A DNA stretch of 64,000 bases from an uncultured Bacilli bacterium (GCA_934086315.1 CAKOHZ010000001.1:806001-870000); one strand, 5' to 3'; shown: positions 50,031 through 59,625, counted from the first letter of the stretch. The notes: generated from the sequence alone by a model not told the origin. Made by a program: numbers and translations.

Positions 50031-51409
50031 GTTTCAACAGATTTTTTTCTTCTAGATTCAATTTGTTCAAATAATTTAGCATATTCTTTATTAACTTCAC
50101 TAATCATTTGACCTCTAGTCTTCTCAGAATCAACTATTGTAATTTTTCCACCCTTTTTAGCAATATATTTAGTAGCATAAGTATCAAGTGAACTTATTAA
50201 TTCTTTTATTTTATTAGTACCATCAATATATACTTCTCTAGATATAGCACTTCCACCTATCTTACCATTTTTATGTTTTTTCTTAAACGCACCATATCCT
50301 CCGCTTAAATTAAACGCAGTAAGAGATGCCAATAAATCATCTTTCATTGAAGCTAATCCCTTATCATTACCAATTACTGAATTTAATAAATTCTTATACT
50401 TTCTAACAGTTACTTCATATATCTTCTTATATGATTGATTTTCAGTATCAACATAAGGAATACCCTGTTTCTTAGCTTTTTGTACTTCACCTTTTCTAAA
50501 TTCTTGATAAACTTTAGAATCTAATTCATTAAATTTCAAATCACTTAAGATACTAATCAAATCATTTAATTCCCTACTATATTGTTCATCTGTAATAGTA
50601 TATGGTTTAATTGAAACAACATTTGCTTTAGAAAAAGCTGCATCTTCCATACTCTCTATTATAGCTATTTTACTTATTGCTTCAGGACCTAATATATCAG
50701 TAACAAGTTTTTCTCTTTGCTCGCATAAATCATAAATTAGTTTATTTAAAAAGTCTGCTTTAGGACTACCTTGAGAATGCTTATAAAGTTCATCTTTTAA
50801 TTTTTGAATTTTCAAGCCATATGTATAAATTGTCTTTATATCTGGATTATCTAAGTATTCAGCTAATGCTTTAGGCTCCTTAGATTTTCTTTGGGAATTC
50901 TCATTTTCTCTTTTTACTATTCTTTCATCTTTAGCATTCTTACTAGAAGTTCTTGGAACAGATGTAATTTTACTATTAATAGTTCTTCCTAACGATTTAT
51001 TAAACACAGCAATTAATTTATCATAACAATTGATAATTGGAGTTATTTCACGTGCTTTATTAACTATTTGATTCAATTGTGCTGTACTAGCACCTTTACT
51101 TTTAGCTAAAGCATATTGTTGCTTTAAATTAACAAATTCTTTATATAGTTTAGCTCTCTCATTAGTTATTCTTAAAAGTTCACTTTTAACTTGATCTTTA
51201 CTAGTAAATTTAACAATCTTACTATTTGTTTCACCAAATAAGTTATATTGTTTATGTAAATCATCAAACTTCACTTTAGTGCTTCTATATTCCGGACCAG
51301 AAGAAAGAGAATTAAGTTTATTTCTTAATTCAACTAACTCATTATACATGGGCATCATTATAGCTCTTATATCATTATTAATATTTTTAATAGTTTCCAT
51401 ATCCTGCAT
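50021..51409 (-). CDS. Helical coiled-coil protein of unknown function
   Basis: I do not recognise this soluble, basic protein of 462 residues. Coiled coils are likely at about 15-45, 70-125 and 195-230. A Lys/Arg/Ser linker (about 150-185) separates two helical halves. A glycine-rich patch near residues 375-400 (LSGGYGAFKKKHKNGKIGGS) could bind phosphate but is not a P-loop. I start at ATG 51409, which has GAGGTGG 6 nt upstream; a start at 51463 has none. It stands alone between terminators, so it is a separate transcription unit. Confidence 0.72.
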   Translation of the reverse strand: MQDMETIKNINNDIRAIMMPMYNELVELRNKLNSLSSGPEYRSTKVKFDDLHKQYNLFGETNSKIVKFTSKDQVKSELLRITNERAKLYKEFVNLKQQYALAKSKGASTAQLNQIVNKAREITPIINCYDKLIAVFNKSLGRTINSKITSVPRTSSKNAKDERIVKRENENSQRKSKEPKALAEYLDNPDIKTIYTYGLKIQKLKDELYKHSQGSPKADFLNKLIYDLCEQREKLVTDILGPEAISKIAIIESMEDAAFSKANVVSIKPYTITDEQYSRELNDLISILSDLKFNELDSKVYQEFRKGEVQKAKKQGIPYVDTENQSYKKIYEVTVRKYKNLLNSVIGNDKGLASMKDDLLASLTAFNLSGGYGAFKKKHKNGKIGGSAISREVYIDGTNKIKELISSLDTYATKYIAKKGGKITIVDSEKTRGQMISEVNKEYAKLFEQIESRRKKSVETRA

Positions 51410-51500
51410 AGAAGCCACCTCTATTATTAATCTATAATTATAATACCATATTTTATCACTCATTACAAACTAAATATATAAATTTTACTAACAATTTAAA

Positions 51501-51529
51501 AAAGTAATTCATAATTTATGAATTACTTT
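51501..51529 (-). terminator. Terminator of the mscS-like gene
   Basis: AAAGTAATTCAT/ATGAATTACTTT, 12 bp with a 5-nt loop, and TTTAAATTG on the minus strand; overlaps the stop codon. Confidence 0.8.
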
Positions 51530-52329
51530 TTCATATGAACATCAACTTGAGGATAAGGTATTTCTATATGATTCTGATCAAATGCTTTTTTAACATTCTC
51601 CATAATTCTAAAATAAACATCCCAATAATCACTAGTCAATGTCCATGCTCTAAATACAACACCAATAGAAGATTCATTATGAGATTTAACAGCTATTCTA
51701 ATTGGTTCATCTTTAAGTATTTTATCCTCTTTTAAAATTACTTCATTTAATACTTTTTTAACTTTGTCTATATCAGAATCATAGCTAACTTCATATACTA
51801 TATTCAACATTCTAGTTTTACATGCTGTATAATTTGTTATATTTGAATTTGATAGTGTTCCATTAGGAAGTTGAATCACCACGTTATCTATTCCAACTAT
51901 TGTAGTATAAAATAATGATATTGATTTGACTGTTCCTTCTTTTCCATTTGCTTCTATATAATCTCCTATTGTAAATGGCTTAAATATAAGTAGCATTATT
52001 CCACCAGCTAAATTAGAAAGGCCGCCTTGAAGTGCTAAACCTACTGCAACAGCACAAGAGCCTAATATTGTTATTAATGAAGTCATAGGTATTCCAATAA
52101 TACTAAGTACTGTAACAAATAATAATAATTTTAACGAAATAGTTATAAAACTTATAACAAAACTTTTAACACTTGGATCTTCAAGTTTACTGAATTTCTT
52201 CTCTTTTCTCAATACTTTTTCTATACTCTTAATTATTCTATTGCCAATTAACAATATTACAATTGAAATAAATAATTTAATACATAGATCAGTACCACCT
52301 TCAATTAATTTTTCTAACATTTTTTCCAT
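51523..52329 (-). CDS. MscS-family small-conductance mechanosensitive channel
   Basis: MscS channels open under membrane tension to release solutes. The 268 residues have three helices; the pore helix TM3 includes GSCAVAVGLALQGGLSNLAGG, and FKPFTIGDYIEANGKEGTVKSI marks the start of the beta domain. The C-terminal alpha/beta vestibule ends with IPYPQVDVH. Length is the E. coli MscS type. It is monocistronic. A related alternative is the YkuT/MscMJ subfamily; the role is the same. Confidence 0.94.
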   Translation of the reverse strand: MEKMLEKLIEGGTDLCIKLFISIVILLIGNRIIKSIEKVLRKEKKFSKLEDPSVKSFVISFITISLKLLLFVTVLSIIGIPMTSLITILGSCAVAVGLALQGGLSNLAGGIMLLIFKPFTIGDYIEANGKEGTVKSISLFYTTIVGIDNVVIQLPNGTLSNSNITNYTACKTRMLNIVYEVSYDSDIDKVKKVLNEVILKEDKILKDEPIRIAVKSHNESSIGVVFRAWTLTSDYWDVYFRIMENVKKAFDQNHIEIPYPQVDVHMKK

Positions 52330-52418
52330 AATACATCTACTCCTAACCTATAAATAAATTATATCATAAACTACATTACTTTTTTATACATTATTTATAT
52401 CTTTTTAATAAAATAAAA

Positions 52419-52435
52419 GGAAGTAAGTAACTTCC
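52419..52435 (-). terminator. Terminator of uvrA
   Basis: GGAAGT/ACTTCC with a 5-nt loop, followed by TTTTATTTTATT on the minus strand. Confidence 0.82.
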
Positions 52436-52445
52436 CCTAATAATT

Positions 52446-55259
52446 TTATTTTAAATAATCTTTTAAGTATTGTCCTGTGTAAGACTCTTTTACTTTTACT
52501 ACTTCTTCTGGAGTACCTTTTGCGACTATTGTACCACCAAAATCTCCACCTTCAGGACCTAAGTCAATAATGTAATCAGCTTGTTTAATTATATCTAAAT
52601 TATGTTCTATAACTATTACAGTATCTCCATTATCAACTATTCTATTAAGTATTATTAATAATTTCTTAATATCATCTTGATGAAGTCCAGTAGAAGGCTC
52701 ATCTAATATAAATACACTTTTACCAGTAGGTTTCTTTTGTAATTCTTTAGCAAGCTTAACACGAGAAGCTTCGCCACCAGATAAAGTAACAGCATTTTGT
52801 CCAAGAGCTACATATCCAAGCCCTACTTCTTCCATAACTTTAAGTGTTTTATACACTTTTGGAACGTTCTCAAATATCTTTAATGCATCACTTACACGAG
52901 TATCAAGAACTTCAGATATATTAAGACCTTTAAATTTAATTTTTAAAGTTTCTTTATTATATCTAGTAGCATTACATACATCACATGGAACATACACATC
53001 AGGCAAGAAATGCATCTCAATCTTCTTAACTCCATCACCAGAACATGCTTCACATCTTCCACCTTTAACATTAAAACTAAATCTACTCTTGTCATAACCA
53101 TGTATTTTAGATTCTTTAGTTTCAGCAAAAACATCTCTTATAGCATCAAACACACCAGTATATGTTGCTGGATTACTACGTGGAGTTCTTCCAATTGGAT
53201 CTTGAGTAATATTAACTATTTTATCTACATTTTCTATCCCTTTTATATCTTTAAACTTACCAGGTTTATCTTTAGAACGATTTATTTTATTTGATAATGC
53301 TTTACATAATATTTCATTTACTAATGTACTCTTACCACTACCAGATACACCAGTAACACATATAAACTTACCAAGTGGAAATTCAACGCTAATATTTTTT
53401 AGATTATTTTCTTTACATCCAGTTATCTTAATATATTTACCATTTCCTTTTCTTCTTTTCTTTGGTACATCTATCACTTCTTTACCACTTAAATATCTAC
53501 CAGTTAATGATTTCTCATTTTTCATAACTTCTTCTGGAGTACCACACGCAACTAAATATCCACCTTCTGTACCAGCTTTAGGTCCAATATCAACCAAATA
53601 GTCAGCAGCAAGCATAGTATCAGTATCATGTTCTACTACTATTAAGGTATTACCCAAATCCCTCATTTCTTTTAAAGAATTTATAAGTTTAGCATTATCT
53701 CTTTGATGGAGACCAATACTAGGCTCATCAAGTACATAAAGAATACCAGAAAGTCTACTACCTATTTGAGTAGCAAGTCTAATTCTTTGAGCTTCACCAC
53801 CACTTAAAGTAGCAGCTTCTCTTGATAATGTTAAATATTCAAGACCAACATTCTTTAAGAAAGTTAGTCTTTCTTTAATCTCTTTAACTACCAAAAATGA
53901 TACTTCAGTTTGTTCTTTAGTAAGTTTAAGTTTATCAAACCAATTAAGTAAATCTCTAATACTCATATTGGTTACTTCATATATATTCTTATTATTAATT
54001 CTTACACTTAAAGCCTCATCTCTAAGTCTAGTTTGATGACAACTAGGACAAGGCAGCTCAGTCATATATCTTTCTATCCAATCTCTTATAGATGGACTAG
54101 TAGTTTCCATATAACGCCTTTCTAAATTAGTAATTACACCTTCAAAATAGTCATAACTCTTTAAAACACTACCACTTCTAGTAGTAAGTGATAAATCAAG
54201 TCTATCAGGACTTCTATATAAAATAATATTAAGTTCTTCACGAGTTAAATCTTTAACTGGTTTATAAAGATCTATATTATAATGTTTAGCCACTAAAGCA
54301 AGTTTTTTAAACGCAATATTTAAAGTTTCCCCACTTTGAAAAGATACTATAGCACCATCCATAATAGATAAATTTTTATCTGGAATTAATATATCTTCAT
54401 CAATGTGTAAATTAACACCTAAACCCTTACATACTGGACAAGCACCATAAGGACTATTAAACGAAAATAATCTAGGTTCTAACTCTGGAATACTAAAATC
54501 ACATAGTGGACAAGCATAGTTTTCACTCATAACTATTTCTTTGTCACCTAGTATATTTATTACAACTTTACCATTAGCCATCTTAGTAGATATTTCAATA
54601 CCCTCAAATATTCTACTTCTAGAGTCTTCCTTTATAACAATTCTATCAATTATAACATCTATATTATGTTTATTATTTTTTTCAAGAACAATATCATCAT
54701 TTAAATCTTTTGTTTCACCATCTATTCTTGCTCTTACAAAACCTTCTTTACGTAACTCATCTAATAAGTCTTTTTGAGTACCCTTTTCACCATGAACTAC
54801 TGGAGCCATTATCTCTATTCTAGTACCAACTTCATACTCAAGAACTTTATTAGTCATCTCTTCAATACTTTGTTCAGTAACAGGAATATTATGTTTAGGA
54901 CAATATGGAGTACCAACTCTCGCAAATAAAAGTCTTAAATAATCATATATCTCAGTTATTGTACCAACAGTACTTCTAGGATTTTTATTAGTTGATTTTT
55001 GATCAATACTAATGCTTGGACTCAATCCTTCAATAGAATCAACTTCAGGTTTATTCATATTTCCTAAAAATTGGCGAGCATATGCACTAAGACTTTCTAC
55101 ATAACGTCTTTGTCCTTCAGCATAAATAGTATCAAAAGCCAAACTACTCTTACCACTGCCAGATACTCCAGTCATAACTATCAATTTATTTTTAGGAAGT
55201 TCCAAATTTATATTTTTTAGATTGTTTTCGCGAGCATTCTTAATAATTATTTTATCCAT
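52446..55259 (-). CDS. uvrA: Excinuclease ABC subunit A
   Basis: UvrA is the damage-sensing ATPase of nucleotide excision repair. From ATG 55259 it has 937 residues. Two ABC modules each have Walker A (GVSGSGKSS, GVSGSGKST) and signature (LSGGEAQRI, LSGGEASRV). Zinc-binding Cys clusters are at CPLC/CPVC and CEAC/CDVC. GAGGTG precedes the start; an ATG 12 nt further upstream overlaps that signal. The promoter carries a LexA-like box (55285-55298). uvrB and uvrC are not in the window. Confidence 0.97.
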   Translation of the reverse strand: MDKIIIKNARENNLKNINLELPKNKLIVMTGVSGSGKSSLAFDTIYAEGQRRYVESLSAYARQFLGNMNKPEVDSIEGLSPSISIDQKSTNKNPRSTVGTITEIYDYLRLLFARVGTPYCPKHNIPVTEQSIEEMTNKVLEYEVGTRIEIMAPVVHGEKGTQKDLLDELRKEGFVRARIDGETKDLNDDIVLEKNNKHNIDVIIDRIVIKEDSRSRIFEGIEISTKMANGKVVINILGDKEIVMSENYACPLCDFSIPELEPRLFSFNSPYGACPVCKGLGVNLHIDEDILIPDKNLSIMDGAIVSFQSGETLNIAFKKLALVAKHYNIDLYKPVKDLTREELNIILYRSPDRLDLSLTTRSGSVLKSYDYFEGVITNLERRYMETTSPSIRDWIERYMTELPCPSCHQTRLRDEALSVRINNKNIYEVTNMSIRDLLNWFDKLKLTKEQTEVSFLVVKEIKERLTFLKNVGLEYLTLSREAATLSGGEAQRIRLATQIGSRLSGILYVLDEPSIGLHQRDNAKLINSLKEMRDLGNTLIVVEHDTDTMLAADYLVDIGPKAGTEGGYLVACGTPEEVMKNEKSLTGRYLSGKEVIDVPKKRRKGNGKYIKITGCKENNLKNISVEFPLGKFICVTGVSGSGKSTLVNEILCKALSNKINRSKDKPGKFKDIKGIENVDKIVNITQDPIGRTPRSNPATYTGVFDAIRDVFAETKESKIHGYDKSRFSFNVKGGRCEACSGDGVKKIEMHFLPDVYVPCDVCNATRYNKETLKIKFKGLNISEVLDTRVSDALKIFENVPKVYKTLKVMEEVGLGYVALGQNAVTLSGGEASRVKLAKELQKKPTGKSVFILDEPSTGLHQDDIKKLLIILNRIVDNGDTVIVIEHNLDIIKQADYIIDLGPEGGDFGGTIVAKGTPEEVVKVKESYTGQYLKDYLK

Positions 55260-55269
55260 ATTACACCTC

Positions 55270-55298
55270 ATTATATTATTAACATAAACATTTGTTCA
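55270..55298 (-). promoter_or_regulatory. uvrA promoter with LexA (DinR)-like box
   Basis: TGAACAAATGTTTA (55285-55298) on the minus strand matches the Firmicute SOS box core GAAC-N4-GTTC at 7 of 8 positions. It overlaps the -35 (TGAACA), 17 bp upstream of TATAAT (55270-55275). Repression by LexA and induction by DNA damage are expected. Confidence 0.65.
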
Positions 55299-55381
55299 TA
55301 TACTAATACACAAGTAATAATATAATGAATTTATTTTAAAAAGTCAATATTTTTACAAACAAATTTTTGTATAAATTAAAA

Positions 55382-55399
55382 AGTACTATTTCTAGTACT
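55382..55399 (-). terminator. Terminator of the BspA/Listeria-repeat gene
   Basis: AGTACTA/TAGTACT with a 4-nt loop, followed by TTTTTAATTT on the minus strand; overlaps the stop codon. Confidence 0.82.
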
Positions 55400-56753
55400 A
55401 TTTAACAGTAAATTTTAACGAATCTTGTATTCCAGTTATAGTTCCTTCATTAAATTTGTTTGCAATTTCTCTATTTTTTGCATATGCAGAAGTTGCAATA
55501 GCACTAACGAACATATTAGTCAAATCGACGTTATCATTCAAATCAAAACTACTTAAATCAAATGACTCTATCTTAGTATTATAAAACATACTGTTCATGC
55601 TAGTTACTAATTTTGTGTTATAAGAACTAAAATCAACTGTAGTTGCTCTACTATTACTAAACATATTAGCCATAGAAACAACTGGTTTTTTATCTATAAA
55701 ATTACACACTTTAGAAGTGACAATTAAATCTCCACAATCAGCTTCATTTGTACATTTCGCATTATCATCACCAGGACCTTTATTATTTAATTGAACACCC
55801 CATCCATCTTCACTAATATCAGACCATATATTGATACTACTTGAACCAGATTCATATAATCCCTCAAATAAAGCACCTTCTTGCATATATCTATATACAT
55901 ATTGTCCATTAATATATTCTGTACCTTGAACTAAAACACTTCCACTAGAACAAGTCCACATAGCATATAATTTTATATCATCACTAACATCAGAAACTAA
56001 ACTCACTTCTTTAGAATAACTAGTATCTGTAAACCAACCACCAAATACTAATCCACTATCTTTATTAGTTGGAGTACACAAACTTACAGTTCCACCCTTA
56101 CTTACGGTTTCATTAGAACAACCACTCCCACCATTTAACGCATAAGTGATTTTATAATCTGTTCTAGTATCACATGTATCTTTTGTTTTAGAATCTCGAG
56201 CTACAACATATAACGTAGCATTCATACTCTTATTAAGCATAGAACTTTGATCATTATCGCCATCATATTCTATCCAAATATACATTGTATAATTTTTAGT
56301 AACTTCTTTCTCAAAAAAATATAATGATCCCAAATCAATTTCTGACCCATCAACAGTACCATCAAAGTCACCCGTAATAGTTGTCCCTGTATCATCATTT
56401 ACAACAGCATATCTAAAATAACTATTAGCTAAATTACTATCTATACTATTTATTCTTAAATATAATTCTGTACATATATTTAAAGAATCAGCACCACTGG
56501 TTACACTAAAACTCTTTTTAAATGTTGCTTTATCATAATTATTTCCATTTGTATACAATGGTTTAACATTCTTAACAGAAACACTAGTATCACTAATTTC
56601 AATATCTATATTTCCAGTAGTAACTTGAGTATTATTGACAGTTTCGTTTAAAACATCACCTTTAAAATAAGAAAAAGTTAAAGTACTAGTACTTACTATT
56701 AAAGTTAAAACTATAAGAATAAGATATTTATTTTTAATTTTAATATTTCTCAT
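55398..56753 (-). CDS. SipW-type surface protein with Listeria-Bacteroides and BspA repeats
   Basis: A 451-residue exported protein. The N-terminal helix (about 8-28) ends in TLTFSYFKG, then TTGNIDIEIS, as in TasA-like SipW substrates. The first 200 residues are TasA-like beta structure. Next is one Listeria-Bacteroides repeat (YALNGGSG to WFTD to LYAMWTC). Then comes the EYINGQYVYRY/DGWGV module shared with the pilin-BspA protein, and two or three DUF285 repeats (VSMANMF, SMNSMF, DLTNMF). GGTGA lies before ATG 56753, 6 nt after the prepilin gene. Likely surface adhesin or fibre protein. Confidence 0.82.
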   Translation of the reverse strand: MRNIKIKNKYLILIVLTLIVSTSTLTFSYFKGDVLNETVNNTQVTTGNIDIEISDTSVSVKNVKPLYTNGNNYDKATFKKSFSVTSGADSLNICTELYLRINSIDSNLANSYFRYAVVNDDTGTTITGDFDGTVDGSEIDLGSLYFFEKEVTKNYTMYIWIEYDGDNDQSSMLNKSMNATLYVVARDSKTKDTCDTRTDYKITYALNGGSGCSNETVSKGGTVSLCTPTNKDSGLVFGGWFTDTSYSKEVSLVSDVSDDIKLYAMWTCSSGSVLVQGTEYINGQYVYRYMQEGALFEGLYESGSSSINIWSDISEDGWGVQLNNKGPGDDNAKCTNEADCGDLIVTSKVCNFIDKKPVVSMANMFSNSRATTVDFSSYNTKLVTSMNSMFYNTKIESFDLSSFDLNDNVDLTNMFVSAIATSAYAKNREIANKFNEGTITGIQDSLKFTVK

Positions 56754-56758
56754 TATTA

Positions 56759-57235
56759 TCACCAACCATAGTTATAACACTGTTGATTAAATTGAGATAT
56801 TGGTGCATCACAGCATTCACATGCATTTCCTTTACTATTTGCAATACATACTTCACGTCCACCAGAATATGTCACAACACAAGAATCTAAATATTCATTG
56901 TCACCACTAGAAGCAACATATAATTTAACTACATAATTACTTGGAAACAATTCATTTGTAACATTGTTTTTAAAATTTTTATCGACATAATTAGCTGATT
57001 GAAGTTCTTTTAACCTAATAGTAACTTCTCTATTTTCATTAAGTGTCTTTCTCCATGAATCATTTAAATCAACATATATATTTGCAGCTCTTTGCATCTC
57101 TCTATACTTGCCTCTTAATTCTTCTTCATTAGAATCACTATTACTTTTACTAAATATTAAAATAGACCCTGTACTAATAACAGCAGTAATTACTATAACA
57201 GCTAACAATTCCATAAGAGTAAAACCATTTTTCAT
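56759..57235 (-). CDS. Type IV prepilin-like protein
   Basis: The 158-residue protein begins MKNGFTLMELLAVIVITAVI: a prepilin signal with cleavage after G4, F5 as +1 and E9 as +5. The globular part has Cys residues near the C-terminus in a CECCD cluster and ends with CYNYGW. It differs from ComGC in size. It lies 6 nt upstream of the BspA/Listeria-repeat gene, so both are made together. No prepilin peptidase or assembly ATPase is in the window. GAGGTG precedes the start; an earlier in-frame ATG (57247) overlaps that signal. Confidence 0.85.
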   Translation of the reverse strand: MKNGFTLMELLAVIVITAVISTGSILIFSKSNSDSNEEELRGKYREMQRAANIYVDLNDSWRKTLNENREVTIRLKELQSANYVDKNFKNNVTNELFPSNYVVKLYVASSGDNEYLDSCVVTYSGGREVCIANSKGNACECCDAPISQFNQQCYNYGW

Positions 57236-57290
57236 CTTACACCTCAATATCTTCTATCATAAATTAATTATACACTATTATTATAATATT

Positions 57291-57470
57291 TTAAAGATTC
57301 TTTTTAAGATAATTTATACATTTTTTATAACCGTCAATATAACCAATATCATATAATTTAGACATTATTTCTAATTCACTAATTTTCTTAAATATTTTAT
57401 CTTTATCAATTAGTGCGTCTTTTATTCCTTCAATAAAACCAAGTTCATAAGATTTAATATATCTATACAT
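57291..57470 (-). CDS. Small helical protein of unknown function
   Basis: A 59-residue protein from ATG 57470, which has GGAGGG at a good distance; the longer frame to 57515 lacks a signal. It reads MYRYIKSYELGFIEGIKDAL and ends INYLKKNL, and contains two similar short units (ELGFIEGIKDA and DIGYIDGYKKC) about 35 residues apart. This resembles small repeats that pair as helices. No membrane segment. It lies 43 nt upstream of the prepilin gene; function unknown. Confidence 0.6.
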   Translation of the reverse strand: MYRYIKSYELGFIEGIKDALIDKDKIFKKISELEIMSKLYDIGYIDGYKKCINYLKKNL

Positions 57471-57525
57471 AACCACCCTCCTATTATTATAGTTAGCTAT
57501 AAACACAACAAACACTACAAAAAAA

Positions 57526-57547
57526 CAAGAGAATTAATTTCCTCTTG
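57526..57547 (-). terminator. Terminator of the 155-residue protein gene
   Basis: CAAGAG/CTCTTG with a 10-nt loop, followed by TTTTTTTG on the minus strand; includes the stop codon. Confidence 0.8.
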
Positions 57548-58001
57548 CTTCTAATTCAGCTTTAGTTTTAAGTTCTTGCCAAAATGGACCAAACTCATAT
57601 GCTACCACATTACCATAATCATAATTATAAGTAACATATCCAGCACCTTTACACCATTTTACAGTTCCATCATCATTTTTGGTTTCACCTTTTTTAAAAC
57701 AAAATTTAGGTTCATTTTTATTTTGTACATTATAAAAATCATATATTATCATAAATATCCAAGCAAGTAATGCAATTGTAATTAAGAAATTAAATATTTT
57801 TCTAAATATATGTTTTTTCTTTTTTGGTTGCACTTGATTTGCTTGCTCTTTTCTTATTTCATCTCTTAATGTTTCGGGCATAACATTTTCTACAGGAGTT
57901 TGTGTTTGATTATTTTCTCTTATAGAAGGTGTCTCATTTATTATTCCACTCTCAACTGATGGTTCAGGTGTATTTTCATTTTCAAATCTATTATCGTTCA
58001 T
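57534..58001 (-). CDS. Single-helix membrane protein with polar N-terminus
   Basis: Not recognised. The 155 residues have a Pro/Glu/Asn-rich N-terminal half (1-65), a KKKKH stop-transfer patch, one membrane helix (about 77-95) and an ectodomain of about 60 residues with two Cys (FCFKKG, KWCKGAG) and many Tyr. Positive-inside topology puts the C-terminus outside. It follows spoIVA on the minus strand after a terminator and has its own GGAG before the start. It may belong to the same envelope programme, by location only. Confidence 0.68.
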   Translation of the reverse strand: MNDNRFENENTPEPSVESGIINETPSIRENNQTQTPVENVMPETLRDEIRKEQANQVQPKKKKHIFRKIFNFLITIALLAWIFMIIYDFYNVQNKNEPKFCFKKGETKNDDGTVKWCKGAGYVTYNYDYGNVVAYEFGPFWQELKTKAELEARGN

Positions 58002-58050
58002 ATCATTCTCCTTACACTATAATTATACCAAATATTAACAGAAAATAAAA

Positions 58051-58067
58051 GACACTTTTATAGTGTC
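58051..58067 (-). terminator. Terminator of spoIVA
   Basis: GACACT/AGTGTC with a 5-nt loop, followed by TTTTATTTTC; overlaps the stop codon. Confidence 0.82.
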
Positions 58068-59541
58068 ATAATACTATTGCTATTAAATTGTTACTTCCTT
58101 TATTAACCATCTTAGTAATAGTTTGTGATAATTTATATTTAGCTGCATCCGGAAGTAATGACAACTTAGCTTGAATACCTTCTTGTACTATCTCATTAAG
58201 ACTTCTTCCAAATATTTCACTTTGCCATATTTTTTCTGGATCTTCATTATCTTTCATAATATAATCTATTAATTCTTTACTTTGTACTTCACTTCCTATA
58301 ATTGGTTCAAAACTACTTTCAACATCAACCTTAATCATATGTACACTTGATGCTTTAGCCTTAAGTTTTATACCAAATCTTCCACCTTGTTTAATTATCT
58401 CAGGCTTTTCTAGTTTCATATCAGTTATTCTCGGAAGTACTATACCATACCCTGTTTGATATACTTGTTTTAAAGCACCTTTAATGCTTTCATATTCATT
58501 TCTTCCTTCACTAACATCTTGAAATACTTTTAATAAATCCCCCTTACTATTAACAGAAGTTCCAACTACACTTTTTAATATTTCATTGAATAATTCATCA
58601 CTTGCTTCCATTGTAATAGTTACTTCAGAGTTATCAGTATCAAGTTTAGAAATATATGCTTTAGTAATTTCACTATTATCTTCAAGATTTAAATTAATAT
58701 GTTCTACATCTCTTAATTTATCAACATTAACAATAGATTCTTTCATCTTATCAATGAATTTTTGTTTTAAAGGATGTTCACTCTTAAGTACTCCTACCCA
58801 GTCTGGTATATTAAATTCAATATGATCAACTGGGAATTCATAAAGTGCTTCTTTTAATATTTCAGTAATATCTCTTTCAGTCATATTTTCAACACTTATT
58901 GGTATTACTGGCACACCATATTTTTCTTTTAAAGCTTCACTCATACTTATAGTTTCATTAGCCATTGGATGAATACTATTCATAATAACTATAAATGGTT
59001 TATTAATATTTTTAAGTTCTGTTATAACTTTATCTTCAGCTTGAATATAATTACTTCTTGGCATATCTAATATACTTCCATCAGTAGTTACAACTATACC
59101 AATAGTTGCATGATCTTTAATAACTTTTTCAGTACCAATCTCAGCAGCTTCTACAAAAGGAAGCTCTTCACTAAACCAAGGTGTCTTAACCATACGAGGA
59201 TTTCCAAGTTCATCTTCATATCCAAGCGATCCTGGTGTTACAAAGCCTACACAATCTACTAATTTAATATTTGTAACCAACTCATCAATATTAATATTAG
59301 CTCCACTACTAGGAACAAACTTAGGTTCTATTGTCATAATAGTTTTACCTTGAGCAGTTTGAGGTATTTCATCCATACATCTTTTCTTTTCTACTTCATC
59401 ATCGATATATGGAAGAATCAAATTTTCAATACATTTCTTAATAAAAGTACTTTTACCAGTACGAACCGCTCCTACTACTCCTAGATATATTTCACCATTA
59501 CTTTTTTTACCCAAACTCTTAATAATTTCTGATTTATCCAT
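58066..59541 (-). CDS. spoIVA: Stage IV sporulation protein A
   Basis: SpoIVA is an ATPase that polymerises on the forespore and forms the coat basement layer. The 491 residues match the B. subtilis length (492). The P-loop GAVRTGKST is at 24-32; DCVGFVTPG and IVVTTDGSI are the next GTPase-like motifs, and VIMNSIHP is the base motif. The C-terminal part, which anchors to SpoVM, is intact (ends NLIAIVL). A sigma-E-like promoter lies upstream. Presence of spoIVA says the lineage forms or once formed endospores. Confidence 0.96.
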   Translation of the reverse strand: MDKSEIIKSLGKKSNGEIYLGVVGAVRTGKSTFIKKCIENLILPYIDDEVEKKRCMDEIPQTAQGKTIMTIEPKFVPSSGANINIDELVTNIKLVDCVGFVTPGSLGYEDELGNPRMVKTPWFSEELPFVEAAEIGTEKVIKDHATIGIVVTTDGSILDMPRSNYIQAEDKVITELKNINKPFIVIMNSIHPMANETISMSEALKEKYGVPVIPISVENMTERDITEILKEALYEFPVDHIEFNIPDWVGVLKSEHPLKQKFIDKMKESIVNVDKLRDVEHINLNLEDNSEITKAYISKLDTDNSEVTITMEASDELFNEILKSVVGTSVNSKGDLLKVFQDVSEGRNEYESIKGALKQVYQTGYGIVLPRITDMKLEKPEIIKQGGRFGIKLKAKASSVHMIKVDVESSFEPIIGSEVQSKELIDYIMKDNEDPEKIWQSEIFGRSLNEIVQEGIQAKLSLLPDAAKYKLSQTITKMVNKGSNNLIAIVL

Positions 59542-59568
59542 ATTTACCTTCTTTCTAGCATTTAGTAA

Positions 59569-59597
59569 TAAATATGATATAAAACATTTTTTATGAC
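59569..59597 (-). promoter_or_regulatory. Possible sigma-E-type promoter of spoIVA
   Basis: GTCATA (59592-59597) and CATATTTA (59569-59576) on the minus strand, 15 bp apart, resemble the sigma-E pattern GTCATA/CATANNNT with one -10 mismatch. In B. subtilis spoIVA is transcribed by sigma-E. It sits just behind the preceding terminator's T-run. Confidence 0.35.
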
Positions 59598-59600
59598 AAA

Positions 59601-59624
59601 AAAACTCTAGAAATCTAGAGTTTT
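59601..59624 (-). terminator. Terminator of the secA operon
   Basis: AAAACTCTAGA/TCTAGAGTTTT, 11 bp with a 2-nt loop, followed by TTTGTC on the minus strand. Confidence 0.85.
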
Positions 59625-59625
59625 A

